A stretch of 64,000 bases of DNA from Roseobacter sp. SK209-2-6 (lineage in GTDB: Bacteria; Pseudomonadota; Alphaproteobacteria; Rhodobacterales; Rhodobacteraceae). The translations under genes and the position numbers were made by a program. Numbering within the stretch: position 1 is the stretch's first letter; every line of letters starts with the position of its first letter. The notes beneath the pieces are model-generated. The model did not search any database, was not told the origin of the DNA, and was given only the letters and a program-made list of their open reading frames with translations. Location of the stretch: NCBI RefSeq assembly GCF_000169455.1, contig NZ_AAYC01000007.1:62001-126000 (forward strand), in the 5' to 3' direction. Shown here piece by piece: positions 9,620 to 18,643 of this stretch.

Positions 9620-12600
9620 CTAGGCCAACAGGATTTTCGCCCCTGGCCCAGCGCCAAACCGTGCCGAGACTTGCGAAACCTCAATTTCATCACCCGGCTG
9701 TGTGTCGTCCTCCGACTGCTCTTGTTGCGCATAGGTCCAATCCGGGGTCGAAACCTGTATCTCTCGCAGAATTGTTGCGCCGCGCATGATCCGCACACGA
9801 TAGGCTTCCAGATCTTCACCCAGCGGGATTTCAGGGAGGTCCCAGCTATCCGCTTCCAGCCGTGCGCGACGGATCCAGGTCAACGCTATATCCGCACCTA
9901 GTTTCCCATCTGCTTTCAAATGCACCGGAGAATAGGGCCGCAAGCCATTGCCCTCAAAGGCCTCTGATCTGTGGACATAGCTGGGATCGTCATAGCCGCG
10001 CCGGGCTGGGCCAATGCGATAGTCCCGCGCCCGTCGGCGTTGATCCAATGGCAGCTCCAGCTGTAGCGTACTTGCGTCAAGCAAGACCACATATGAGCCA
10101 ATCGGCCATGTGACGGGCATCAGCGCATCGGTTCCCTTTTGCCCACGAAGCCGTCCCCTCAACATATAGGTATCCGAGGCAACCAGTTCTGCCTCGCGAA
10201 ACTGGAAAATCTCCCAGTTGCCATTGCTGCCATCGCCAATCGCAACAGCATTCGCACCATTGAGCACCCGGGTTACCGATCGGCTCTCAAATTCACCGGA
10301 GATCAGCTTCACCTGCAGGTCAGGCCCTTCGTCCCAGCGCCCTGACGGTGCCTGGTGCAACTCTGTCTCGGTGACCCCAATCGTAGCCCGTGCAGCGATG
10401 ATCTGTTCCAGCACATAGTCCTGGTCCTGATCCGCCCCATAGAGCGCAACAGATCCCGGCCATGGATCAGAGGAAACCGCAAAATGAGGCGCATGTGGCA
10501 CCTCTTCCCCGGTGAGGAGAGGTAGATCCATAAAGAGCGGCAGCACTGGTAGCGGGGGAATAAACTCATTCACACCCGGCAGATCATCTGCACTCTCGGC
10601 CGGGATATAGACCTCCGGTTCAATTCTAACGGCTTCAATGATCTGACCTTCGGCGCTTTCCACCTGATCTACCCGATACCGGCAAGATGTTTCACCCGAG
10701 GTGCTGGTGACCTCATCGCTGGCAAGATCAATGGTGTCACCTGCACCAACCTCCAAAGCAGAAGGAGGCAGCATGAACCTAGCGCTATCTCTGGAGACCC
10801 GCGCTTCGGCCAGCCATCGCTGTGTCGTCTGGCGCGCCTCTGCGCGTGTCAACACCAATGGGAATTCGCTTTCACTGACTGAATGGGTGGCCTCATCCGG
10901 CAGGATTGCCTCTTCGGACCCAACATCATAGGAGCGCCCCCATTCAACAAAGCGCAACCGCATACGACCGGCCAATTCGGCCTCTGGCTCTCTGGTCAAT
11001 TCCAGCGCCCCGTCGATATCTTCCGCGATTGCCAGCTGTTCCGCAGAGAGTGGTTTTGCCCTTCGGCCATGGCGAAGACGAAACAGGAGTTTTCCGTCCC
11101 TTTCAATCGCATCAAAGCCGTAGTTCAGGCTTAGGGGCTGCAAGGCTGCGCGGGCTTCACTCACATCCGGCACAAGATAACCATGAACGATACCATGGAG
11201 CTCTGAGACATCGATCTCCTCTTGACCTGAGCTGCGGCAAATTTCCTCTACCACAGAGGCCAGGCTGCGTTGCCCTACCCGACCGTTAAGCCAATGTCCC
11301 CGCAGGTAGTTCCCCCCATCACTCCATTGGTTCGCGAGATTTGGAAACGCAGGAAAGGGACGCAGATCCCAGGCCCAGACATAGGCATTGCTCAGATCCA
11401 GCATTGGGGCATCGTATTCGCTGGAGGTCGGGTTGTTCTCTTCCCGGCCCCAATAGGCCAGGACCGCACGAAGATATTGCATTTGGATCAGATCATCTCG
11501 GTGCCCGCTTGAATAGCGGGGTAAGGTGGATTCTGAACTCTTGGGATCAAGAAACTTGTTTGGCTGGTTGGTGCCTTTGTCAATGGCAGCGCAGCCCAGC
11601 TCTGTGAACCAAATCGGTTTCATCTGAGGCAACCAGGCCGTAGCGCCCTCCTGGCGCAGACCATCGATCCGATCATGATGGCTATTTAGCCACCAATTCT
11701 TCAGGTCCTTGTAGCGCCAGATCCAGGCTTCGTCATGGGCTGCATCCGTGATCGGCGTACGCAGCTGCGCTTCGCGGGCTTCCTCGGAATGATAATACCA
11801 CTCATAGCCCTCACCGCCTTCGATATTGCTTTCGAGATAAGGGAGATCATAGATCTGGCGCGTACCCTCTACACTATCGAGGTGCTCATCGCCATCGCGC
11901 CAATCCGACAGCGGCATGTAATTGTCGATGCCAATGAAATCGATATTCGCATCCGCCCAAAGCGGGTCGAGGTGAAAATACCGGTTCCCATCCGCAGCGT
12001 GATAGCCCCAATACTCCGACCAATCAGCCGCATAGCTGATTTTGGCCTCTGGCAGCAACAGGCGAACCTCTGCGGCCAGATCAATAAGAGCAGCTACCGC
12101 AGGAAAACCCAGATCGTCACGGATTTGGGTCAGGCCACGCATCTCGGAAGAAATGCAAAAAGCATCCACGCCCCCGGCAGCGGCACAAAGCGCCGCGCAA
12201 TGAAGGATAAACCGGCGCAATCCCCATTCCGTGGGTCCGCTATAGCTGACCTCCCCATTGTGGATAGCAAAATCACCTGCACTGGCCAGCCCCATGAAGG
12301 TTTGAACCTCATTCCGGGCCGCAGGTGTTTGGTCTGGGCTACCGGTCAGTCCAGGGGCCTGTGACAGGGTAATCCGCCCCCGCCAGGGAAGATGCGGTTG
12401 ACCCTCTGCGCCGGTCCAGGGGTCTGGCAGAGTGTTGCCCTCTTCCTGATCCATCAGGATAAAGGGGTAGAACAACACCCGTTTCCCTGAATTGCGGAGC
12501 TCTGTGATGGCTTCAACGACAGCCGCATCGGCTGGCGTAGCGCCGTAAACGGGCCGCCCCTCCCCATCCTGCAAGACCTGCTCTGCTGAACTGCGATCCA

Positions 12601-13555
12601 GCCCAGCAACGCGCCAGGGCATCTGTGCAGCCTCAGAGATTTTTTGCTCAACTTTCGGCTTGATTTCGCAATGGCCACAGCGCAGGTCATTGCCAAACCA
12701 GGACACAATCAGGGAAGTCGCCTCACAGGCAGGGAGCTCCCCCTCCAAAGCCGCGAGTGAGGTCCGCAAATCGCTCTGGCCAGAGGCCGTGTGAACATTG
12801 GCACTTTTCGACACCCCCGGCGAGATCTCATAGTGGATAGGGGTCGCAGCCAGGCTGTATTCCCCTGTTCCCGGCATCAGGGCGACACCTTTGATCAATT
12901 GCCCCAGATCGCTTTCATAATTCGGACTGTCCGGCTGCTCCGCCCGCACCACTTCAAAAGAGAATTGTGGCACACGATTGCCAAACCCCTCCAGCTGAAG
13001 GTCCTCCATCACCACATAGGCGGTCCCACGATAGGCTGGGACGGTTCCGGCGCCTTCGACAGCTTCCATTAGGGGGTCCGGCAGTTGGCTCATGCTCCCC
13101 TTGTAAACCGTCATGTTGAGGTCAATCGGCGAGACCTCCTCCCCATCGGCCCAGATGCGGGGAACCGATTGGATTTCCCCAGCGCAAAGCGCAATGGCAA
13201 GCGAAACCGAATAGCTGTAACGAGTCGTCTTGGGCTGGCTGGGCGCCCCCTTCCCGCCCCCGGAAACAGTGGCGCTTTCGGCAAAATCAGAGGACCAGAT
13301 CACCTGTCCTGCAACCCTGGTCCGTCCAAAGACCTGTTGCACCGGTGTTCCCTCACTTGCATGGGTGAGGCGAAAACGATCCACCCGGCCAACCTCAACC
13401 GCCTGGGATCCATGCCCTAGAAGGCGATCATCAATCAATCGCCCCGCTGTTGCCCCGATTGCGCGCCCAATCGCAACCGAGGATAGACCCGCCAGGGTTC
13501 CCCCCATGGTGCCGCCAATGGCAGCGCCTGCTGCCGAGAGTACTATGGTCGCCAT
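9620..13555 (-). CDS. GTA g15: host-contact tail tip protein (megatron), rcc01698-like
   Basis: Largest GTA protein, 1311 residues, forming the tip of the tail and contacting the cell envelope. The N-terminus has a glycine/alanine-rich amphipathic stretch (AAGAAIGGTMGGTLAG), then a phage-tail domain. The central region (about 430-760) matches the GTA TIM-barrel domain, with Trp/Asp-rich motifs (ISYAADWSEYWGY, WFTELGCAAI). The C-terminal part is the phage-tail_3 and Rcc01698_C type region. The length equals the R. capsulatus homologue to within normal variation and no interruption is seen. The start overlaps the stop of g14 by one base. Confidence 0.93.
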   Translation of the reverse strand: MATIVLSAAGAAIGGTMGGTLAGLSSVAIGRAIGATAGRLIDDRLLGHGSQAVEVGRVDRFRLTHASEGTPVQQVFGRTRVAGQVIWSSDFAESATVSGGGKGAPSQPKTTRYSYSVSLAIALCAGEIQSVPRIWADGEEVSPIDLNMTVYKGSMSQLPDPLMEAVEGAGTVPAYRGTAYVVMEDLQLEGFGNRVPQFSFEVVRAEQPDSPNYESDLGQLIKGVALMPGTGEYSLAATPIHYEISPGVSKSANVHTASGQSDLRTSLAALEGELPACEATSLIVSWFGNDLRCGHCEIKPKVEQKISEAAQMPWRVAGLDRSSAEQVLQDGEGRPVYGATPADAAVVEAITELRNSGKRVLFYPFILMDQEEGNTLPDPWTGAEGQPHLPWRGRITLSQAPGLTGSPDQTPAARNEVQTFMGLASAGDFAIHNGEVSYSGPTEWGLRRFILHCAALCAAAGGVDAFCISSEMRGLTQIRDDLGFPAVAALIDLAAEVRLLLPEAKISYAADWSEYWGYHAADGNRYFHLDPLWADANIDFIGIDNYMPLSDWRDGDEHLDSVEGTRQIYDLPYLESNIEGGEGYEWYYHSEEAREAQLRTPITDAAHDEAWIWRYKDLKNWWLNSHHDRIDGLRQEGATAWLPQMKPIWFTELGCAAIDKGTNQPNKFLDPKSSESTLPRYSSGHRDDLIQMQYLRAVLAYWGREENNPTSSEYDAPMLDLSNAYVWAWDLRPFPAFPNLANQWSDGGNYLRGHWLNGRVGQRSLASVVEEICRSSGQEEIDVSELHGIVHGYLVPDVSEARAALQPLSLNYGFDAIERDGKLLFRLRHGRRAKPLSAEQLAIAEDIDGALELTREPEAELAGRMRLRFVEWGRSYDVGSEEAILPDEATHSVSESEFPLVLTRAEARQTTQRWLAEARVSRDSARFMLPPSALEVGAGDTIDLASDEVTSTSGETSCRYRVDQVESAEGQIIEAVRIEPEVYIPAESADDLPGVNEFIPPLPVLPLFMDLPLLTGEEVPHAPHFAVSSDPWPGSVALYGADQDQDYVLEQIIAARATIGVTETELHQAPSGRWDEGPDLQVKLISGEFESRSVTRVLNGANAVAIGDGSNGNWEIFQFREAELVASDTYMLRGRLRGQKGTDALMPVTWPIGSYVVLLDASTLQLELPLDQRRRARDYRIGPARRGYDDPSYVHRSEAFEGNGLRPYSPVHLKADGKLGADIALTWIRRARLEADSWDLPEIPLGEDLEAYRVRIMRGATILREIQVSTPDWTYAQQEQSEDDTQPGDEIEVSQVSARFGAGPGAKILLA

Positions 13556-14019
13556 CAGTTCACCTCTTGAGGAAATGCAAATCGCGCAACGATGCGGCGG
13601 CGCCAGGGGCAGCTAAGCCGTGTTTCGACAACACCATGCCCCTGATAGGCATGCACAAAGGCATCCGGGTCCTGTTCGCTCTGCAGGCCAAGATGCTTTG
13701 CGACAGCTCCTGCGCGCATACGAAATAGCAAGACATCACCCGGAGCCACATCATGCAGGTCTTTTTGTTTCAGATGCCGAAGCGCCGCGCACCAGAGCCG
13801 CTCCTCTCCCTGGGGTTCTGACCAGTCCCTGGAATAGGCCGGGAGGGTTTCGGGCTCTGTACCGTATAGCTCTCGCCAGATGCCCCGGATCAAGCCGAGG
13901 CAATCGCAACCCGCCCCCCGGGTAGAAGCCTGGTGCCGATAGGGGGTAGCGATCCATTGCCGTGCAATTTCAACCGCTCTTGGACCCTCTGCGGAGCTAT
14001 CGGGGCCAAGGTGCATCAT
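13555..14019 (-). CDS. GTA g14: NlpC/P60-type cell-wall peptidase of the tail tip
   Basis: 154-residue cysteine peptidase expected to cut peptidoglycan when the particle contacts its target. The catalytic cysteine is C40 in GAGCDCLGLIRG, and a conserved His follows in AVAKHLGLQ. The size and fold order fit the P60 tail-assembly peptidase family and R. capsulatus rcc01697. The gene starts with ATGATG, overlapping the g13 stop, and ends one base into g15. C38 beside C40 is an unusual neighbour, but the active-site pattern is intact. Confidence 0.93.
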   Translation of the reverse strand: MMHLGPDSSAEGPRAVEIARQWIATPYRHQASTRGAGCDCLGLIRGIWRELYGTEPETLPAYSRDWSEPQGEERLWCAALRHLKQKDLHDVAPGDVLLFRMRAGAVAKHLGLQSEQDPDAFVHAYQGHGVVETRLSCPWRRRIVARFAFPQEVN

Positions 14020-14903
14020 CTCCGGCTACCGCCACTGTTGCGCCCCGTGCTCTTGGGAACGGCCATCATCCAGTCTTCTCCGGGGATGTCAGGGAACCCC
14101 TGAAAGTTGATGAAATTATTGAACTTTAATCGGCAACTTTGCGGGCGCTTGTCGCAGCCCGCATCCAGACGAAGCAGATCACCCGGCTGCAGTGGCACCT
14201 TCAGGGGCTCCCACAGCGTGATGTGGCGTCCGGTGCTATCTGTTCGATCCCGTTTGATCGCCCCCCAAAGGCCCTTTGCTTCACCACTCAGGACGCTTAA
14301 CCGCCCGCCAGAGAACCATTCCGCCTCAAACCCCTCGAGCGCGTTCCAGGTGAACTGCCCTTCGTCGCTGTAGGTTTCTACCTGCCCCTCAAAGAAATAT
14401 CCCAGCCGCTGCAGATCAAACCCGCAAGAGGCATCCCCCAGAACAGCTGTGCAGGACTTTTGGTAGATCCGACCCAAGGGACGATTGAGCGGTTCGGTCT
14501 GCCCGCGCAGCTCCGCTTCAAAAGCACCGCCCGCACGCCGTAGCTCACCGATACTGCCGCTGAACTGCAGCCACCGTTCCACAGGGTTCTGCCAGTTCAC
14601 CAACCAACACTGTAGCGAAGCCCCATCAAACCGGCCCGCCACGATGTCACTTTCCGTGAGGCTTAGATCAGAAAGCGCGCCCTGTGCTTCACTATTGTCA
14701 ACAGATAGCCCCGTCGCCTGCGCAAGGGCGCGTGCTGTCAGGCCGGTTCCAGCTTTGAAGCTCCAGCCCGCAAAGGCAAGGGTGCAATCGTGATCCGTAA
14801 ATCCATAGCGCATGCCGTCCACACGGGTCAGCCCCCAGCACCTGCACACACTGGTGGTTCCACTCTGAAGATGCTTCAGGAAAGCGCCACTCGGCCCCGC
14901 CAT
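14016..14903 (-). CDS. GTA g13: baseplate hub protein, iron-sulfur type (DUF2163)
   Basis: 295-residue hub protein, homologous in layout to R. capsulatus rcc01696 and phage gpL-like proteins. Two cysteine pairs, C151/C160 and C250/C257 (in GCDKRPQSC), are the expected ligands of an iron-sulfur cluster in this family. The C-terminal FNNFINFQGFPDIPGED motif is typical of DUF2163. It overlaps g12 by one base and g14 by four, consistent with coupled translation. All four cysteines are present, so the protein appears functional. Confidence 0.93.
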   Translation of the reverse strand: MAGPSGAFLKHLQSGTTSVCRCWGLTRVDGMRYGFTDHDCTLAFAGWSFKAGTGLTARALAQATGLSVDNSEAQGALSDLSLTESDIVAGRFDGASLQCWLVNWQNPVERWLQFSGSIGELRRAGGAFEAELRGQTEPLNRPLGRIYQKSCTAVLGDASCGFDLQRLGYFFEGQVETYSDEGQFTWNALEGFEAEWFSGGRLSVLSGEAKGLWGAIKRDRTDSTGRHITLWEPLKVPLQPGDLLRLDAGCDKRPQSCRLKFNNFINFQGFPDIPGEDWMMAVPKSTGRNSGGSRR

Positions 14904-15535
14904 CAGACCCGAACCTCCACAACCGGTACATTTGGCGCCTCGCCCGCCTGGAAAGAGGACACGCTGGTCTGCAGCCGGTCGGTATCAAAGCGCACGGGTA
15001 CGTCGAATTCATAGCCGGCCACTATGGTGATGCCCCGTTCCGGAGGATGACTGAGGGTCACGACACCAGTTGTAAGATCAAGAGTGAAATCGATCCCCTC
15101 TTTCAATGCCTCTTGTCCGAGGCCAAGCCGCAGGCTGCCCGCAACCGGTTTGGTTATCGGGCGCTGGTATTGAACAGGACCAGACCGGTAGGTTTTGGAA
15201 ATCTGAAACCGGGTTTTCACACCATTTCCTTGGCCAATGACCTGGTCGCGAAAATCCACCTCTGCCGAGGCTCGGGCGGATTTGTAATCGGACCAATCCT
15301 TCCAGCGAAAACCAAAGAGCTGCCCCTGCCGCGCTTCGAAAAATGCGATGAGCTGTTCCATGTCTTCGAGGGAGCGCAAACCCAATCCGGCGTCATAGCG
15401 ACGTCTGGAATGGGCCCAAGGTGTATTTCGCTCCTCAAAGCCATTGGCCAAGGTCACGACATCTGTGCGCCGTTCTGGCCCCCCGACTGAACCAAAGCTC
15501 AACGAGGCGGGAAAACGAATTTCATGAAAGCTCAT
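14903..15535 (-). CDS. GTA g12: distal tail protein (DUF2460)
   Basis: 210-residue protein that forms the ring between tail tube and hub. It shows the DUF2460 pattern: N-terminal FHEIRFPASLSFGSVGG, a central GFRWKDWSDY, and C-terminal GYEFDVPVRFDTD. The order after the tape measure and before the hub is exactly that of R. capsulatus rcc01695. It starts 27 bases after the g11 stop. No anomaly seen. Confidence 0.93.
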   Translation of the reverse strand: MSFHEIRFPASLSFGSVGGPERRTDVVTLANGFEERNTPWAHSRRRYDAGLGLRSLEDMEQLIAFFEARQGQLFGFRWKDWSDYKSARASAEVDFRDQVIGQGNGVKTRFQISKTYRSGPVQYQRPITKPVAGSLRLGLGQEALKEGIDFTLDLTTGVVTLSHPPERGITIVAGYEFDVPVRFDTDRLQTSVSSFQAGEAPNVPVVEVRV

Positions 15536-15561
15536 TCCGGGCCCTCCGGTTTTGGATGGTT

Positions 15562-16224
15562 TCAGCGGTTGCGATTTGCGCGGCTCATCGCCCGGGCAGC
15601 CTGCGCTGCAATCTGGGTTCTGCTGCGTTCAAAGGCGCGCAGGTCCGGGGTCGAGATATTCATCACCACATTGGTTGCGCCGCCACCGCCGAGGCTCTGC
15701 ACCCCGAGTTTACCGTCGCGGCCACGGCTCAAGGGTAGAATTGCTTCGGGCCCAGCTTCGCCCATCAGTCCCAACCCTCCCCGCATGGGAAACTGCACCG
15801 GAGAGGTGACCACCCCCCCCTTGGCAAAAGGCATGACCCGCCCCTGCGAGAAGGCAGCCCCATCCGCAAAAGGTAGCAAGCCGCTAACCAGATCCCCGAT
15901 CCCGCCAGAGATCATCCCGCCAATATGATTGGTCACCGGTCGAAGAGCCGCATTGTAGGTTGTGTTGATCAAGGAGCGCGCCAGCCCGTCCAGGGCGCCA
16001 GACAGGCTTTCCCCATCAAAAACAACCTGATCGAATGCCCTTTTCAATCCCCTGGACAGCCCGCGTTCCAGAGTCGCGGTATCTTTGCTTGTTGCCGCAA
16101 AGGCCTGTCTCACACGGGTCAATTCGCTTTCGAAACTAGCCGCCATGCTACCCGCATCGCCCAGACTTTGCGCCAAGGCATCGCTCTGCATTTCGAGTGC
16201 CGCAAAATCACTGCTATCCGCCAT
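15562..16224 (-). CDS. GTA g11: tape measure protein
   Basis: Determines tail length; 220 residues from the start at 16224 (MADSSDF), which has GGAG six bases upstream. An upstream start inside g10.1 adds 11 residues without support. The N-terminal half is helical and coiled-coil-like, the middle has a hydrophobic glycine-rich stretch (HIGGMISGGIGDLVSGLLPF), and the C-terminal part has the tape-measure motif GLMGEAGPEAILPL. Very short compared with phage tape measures, as known for GTA particles with short tails. Confidence 0.9.
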   Translation of the reverse strand: MADSSDFAALEMQSDALAQSLGDAGSMAASFESELTRVRQAFAATSKDTATLERGLSRGLKRAFDQVVFDGESLSGALDGLARSLINTTYNAALRPVTNHIGGMISGGIGDLVSGLLPFADGAAFSQGRVMPFAKGGVVTSPVQFPMRGGLGLMGEAGPEAILPLSRGRDGKLGVQSLGGGGATNVVMNISTPDLRAFERSRTQIAAQAARAMSRANRNR

Positions 16225-16474
16225 GGGGTTCTCCGCTTTCCATAAATGGATTTGCACCTGGGCGATCCAATTGGTTTTCTTCCGATGGATCTTTCAGATC
16301 CGGAAAACTCTCCATCAACCGCTTCAGGGTATCGCGTTGCATCGGACCCATGGATTGATTGGGTCCCAGCATCAGAAAGAATTCAGCGGGGGTGAGTTTC
16401 CAGAAGGCCTCTGGCCGCAAGCCCAGCCTCCCAACTCCCAAGTGCAACATCCCCTGCCAATCCAAGCCCGTCAT
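16214..16474 (-). CDS. GTA g10.1: tail assembly chaperone partner (rcc01693-like)
   Basis: 86-residue protein in the position of R. capsulatus rcc01693. It resembles the phage HK97 gp14/lambda gpG-T type second chaperone: motif GLRPEAFWKLTPAEFFLMLG near the start. Its ATG overlaps the g10 stop (four bases) and its end overlaps g11. It assists tape-measure loading. No slippery sequence is obvious, so it is made as a separate protein. Confidence 0.85.
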   Translation of the reverse strand: MTGLDWQGMLHLGVGRLGLRPEAFWKLTPAEFFLMLGPNQSMGPMQRDTLKRLMESFPDLKDPSEENQLDRPGANPFMESGEPHGG

Positions 16475-16839
16475 TCTACCAGACCTGAGGTCACGGTCTC
16501 AGGCAGGGCAAAACTGCGCGCCAGAAGGGTCGCCCCCGCCCGGGCCGCCGCCAAGGGTCCCCCTGCAATGTCCGCACGGGCCAGGTCTTCGGTGGCATAG
16601 TCATAACCGCCACCCTCGAGACCCGCGGTTAGCAAAGCGAGAATGTCACGCGCGGAAAAGCGTCTTTCTTCAAACCGACGCACCAGATCCAGCAGGTTCT
16701 CTTCGCCAAGATGCGTCTCAAGACGGGCCAAGGCCCCCAGGGTCAGCCGCAACCGGTGCGGCACGTCATTGATCACCAGAGAGACTTCGCCCTGCCAGGG
16801 GTTCTCAAATCCACCCGCGGTTTTTGCACCCTCTTGCAT
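16471..16839 (-). CDS. GTA g10: tail assembly chaperone (GTA-gp10 family)
   Basis: 122-residue protein preceding the tape measure, matching the GTA-gp10 / DUF3356 type: core motif LRLTLGALARLETHLGEENLLDL, then ALLTAGLEGGGYDY. It starts three bases after the g9 stop and overlaps g10.1 by four bases. The role is inferred from family and position. Confidence 0.88.
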   Translation of the reverse strand: MQEGAKTAGGFENPWQGEVSLVINDVPHRLRLTLGALARLETHLGEENLLDLVRRFEERRFSARDILALLTAGLEGGGYDYATEDLARADIAGGPLAAARAGATLLARSFALPETVTSGLVE

Positions 16840-16842
16840 TGA

Positions 16843-17256
16843 TCAAACCGCCGTAAAGGTGAGAGCGCCCGCGCTTGCCAAGGCAAGCTCATAAGTGGCT
16901 TCGCCGTTATGTGTTCCGGAGTATTCCAGGCCAGTCACCTGAAAAGCCCCTTCGATGATGCCGAAATCCGGGATGATCACCTGAAAGGCCGGAGCGAGCC
17001 CATCAAAGAACAACTGTCGCGCTCTTTCATCCGTGGTTTCATCCCTGAAGATCCCGGAACCGGTGATTGCAGCAGAGCGTACGCCCGCGCCAGAGAGTAA
17101 CTCTCGCCAGCCGCCCTGACTTTCCAATGTGGTGACATCCACCGTTTCCGCATTGAAACTGATCCGTGAGGCCCGCAGCCCTGCCAGGGTCTCAAACTGG
17201 CCCCCACCCGTCATATCCACCTTGATTAAAAGGTCCTTGCCATTTTGCGCAGCCAT
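16843..17256 (-). CDS. GTA g9: major tail tube protein
   Basis: 137-residue tail tube subunit of the TP901-1 type, matching R. capsulatus rcc01691. Recognisable elements are the N-terminal GKDLLIKVDMTGGGQFETLAGLR and the C-terminal EYSGTHNGEATYELALASAG, both typical of this family. It lies between tail terminator and chaperone genes, in canonical order. Confidence 0.92.
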   Translation of the reverse strand: MAAQNGKDLLIKVDMTGGGQFETLAGLRASRISFNAETVDVTTLESQGGWRELLSGAGVRSAAITGSGIFRDETTDERARQLFFDGLAPAFQVIIPDFGIIEGAFQVTGLEYSGTHNGEATYELALASAGALTFTAV

Positions 17257-17292
17257 GATGCCACTCCATTCAGAATTAAGGGATTTTTGATC

Positions 17293-17700
17293 TCAGCTCT
17301 CTTCGACACGGGCTGAAAAGCGCAGGGCGACACTTCTTAGCCCATCCGCAGTTCGCTGGGCGGAGGCCCGTTTGAACCGCAGGTTGGTCAAAGACCCCTG
17401 GCTCAGTGTTAGCGATACGTCTTGCAGGCTTTCACAGATGCTTCCGGCCGCCGCCTTGACCGCTTCAAAGCCCGGCTGGCTGGTGAACAATGTTATGTCG
17501 AGCCTGTGCCGACTGGCACGAGATGTAGCATCGGAAACATCTTCTACATCTTCGACCCCAAGTAGCGCATAGGTCTCCGGCAGCGGCCCAGGAGGCAAAG
17601 CGTCATAGATCGCGCCCCCCAGTGCACTCGTCACATTTGGATCCGTACTCAGATGCTGAAACACAGCGGCCTGGAGGGGGGCGGCAAAGGCATAGGTCAT
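17293..17700 (-). CDS. GTA g8: tail terminator protein (DUF3168)
   Basis: 135-residue protein capping the tail tube at the head side. The DUF3168 signature is visible: N-terminal LQAAVFQHLSTDPNVTSAL, ALLGVEDVED, and the C-terminal RFKRASAQRTADGLRSVALR. It overlaps the g7 stop by four bases, and a 36-base gap separates it from g9. Confidence 0.91.
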   Translation of the reverse strand: MTYAFAAPLQAAVFQHLSTDPNVTSALGGAIYDALPPGPLPETYALLGVEDVEDVSDATSRASRHRLDITLFTSQPGFEAVKAAAGSICESLQDVSLTLSQGSLTNLRFKRASAQRTADGLRSVALRFSARVEES

Positions 17701-18041
17701 GGCGACACCTCCTCTCTACATTCGCAGGTCAGGTAACGGGCCAGCACATCAGCTTCTCTCACGGCTTCGATCAGAAAGAGCCGATTGCCTTCCCGAAACC
17801 TCTGGCCCGCGATGGGTCTGGATGGATCCTCAGGCGGGGCGGCCCGCACGGTTATACGAAAACTCTGGGAAGAGACCGTTGTCCCGCCGCTGCCTTCGGT
17901 TCGCCCCTGCCGTGGCGCAAAGGCTGCCCAGCAGTCGCCCAATGCAACCCAGCTTTGCTGAAAGCCGCCCGAGCCATCATCCAGACGCTGCGGGGTCTCC
18001 AGCGTCAGTTTTCGATTGAGATGAAACCGCTCCACGCTCAT
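17697..18041 (-). CDS. GTA g7: head-tail stopper / adaptor
   Basis: 114-residue head-closure protein, R. capsulatus rcc01689 type and related to the SPP1 gp16 / HK97 gp7 connector family. The pattern LNRKLTLETPQRLDDGSGGFQQSWVALG at the N-terminus is characteristic of the family. It overlaps both g6 and g8 by four bases. Confidence 0.9.
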   Translation of the reverse strand: MSVERFHLNRKLTLETPQRLDDGSGGFQQSWVALGDCWAAFAPRQGRTEGSGGTTVSSQSFRITVRAAPPEDPSRPIAGQRFREGNRLFLIEAVREADVLARYLTCECREEVSP

Positions 18042-18643
18042 CCCTCCGACCGCAGGGGGGACAGCCGGATGGGGCGATACCTCTCAATGAGGCTGGTGAC
18101 CCCAAAGGGCATACAGCCACCGTGCAACGCAGTATCACTGCGATATTCATAGTAATGTGCCGCCAACAGCAGCACCGCCTGGGCCAAATCCGGAGGGAGC
18201 TCAGCCCAACTCGCAGCGAAGCCAGCCGTAAACTCCAGCTCCAACGCTTCGCCCCTGCCCAACCGGGTCAAGCTCTCAGTCAGAGGGCGCAGAATAGGTG
18301 CATGTGTATCCTGTGACAGAAGGAAAGAGGCAACATCCAGCGATTGCGCTCCGGCGCTTGTCGTCTTTTCGATATGGGTCAGCGTAGAAACCGGCGCGAT
18401 AGGGAGCTGAAGCCCCCCGTGACCCGGCCACTTCTCAACCCGCAAGAGAAACGCGCGCTGCAGCAAGGCTTTGCTGGTTCGTCTTTCGATGGCGGCAAAG
18501 GCTGCACGAAGAAACCCACCAAGCAGATCGTCCTGAAACGCACTGCCGGAAAACCCTGTTCCCAACCGCAGGTGATCCTTAAAGGCTGCTAGCGGCAGCG
18601 CCATATCGCTGACTGGCGTCACTTCTTTCAATATCATCTTCAT
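18038..18643 (-). CDS. GTA g6: head-tail connector (adaptor) protein
   Basis: 201-residue protein of the gp6-like connector family, matching rcc01688. The N-terminal LKEVTPVSDMALPLAAFKDHLRLG and the FAAIERRTSKALLQRAFLL motif are typical. The ATG at 18643 overlaps by ATGA the stop of a protein-like frame that fills the gap after the capsid gene (see 18640-18846); GCGGAG upstream is the likely ribosome binding site. Confidence 0.92.
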   Translation of the reverse strand: MKMILKEVTPVSDMALPLAAFKDHLRLGTGFSGSAFQDDLLGGFLRAAFAAIERRTSKALLQRAFLLRVEKWPGHGGLQLPIAPVSTLTHIEKTTSAGAQSLDVASFLLSQDTHAPILRPLTESLTRLGRGEALELEFTAGFAASWAELPPDLAQAVLLLAAHYYEYRSDTALHGGCMPFGVTSLIERYRPIRLSPLRSEG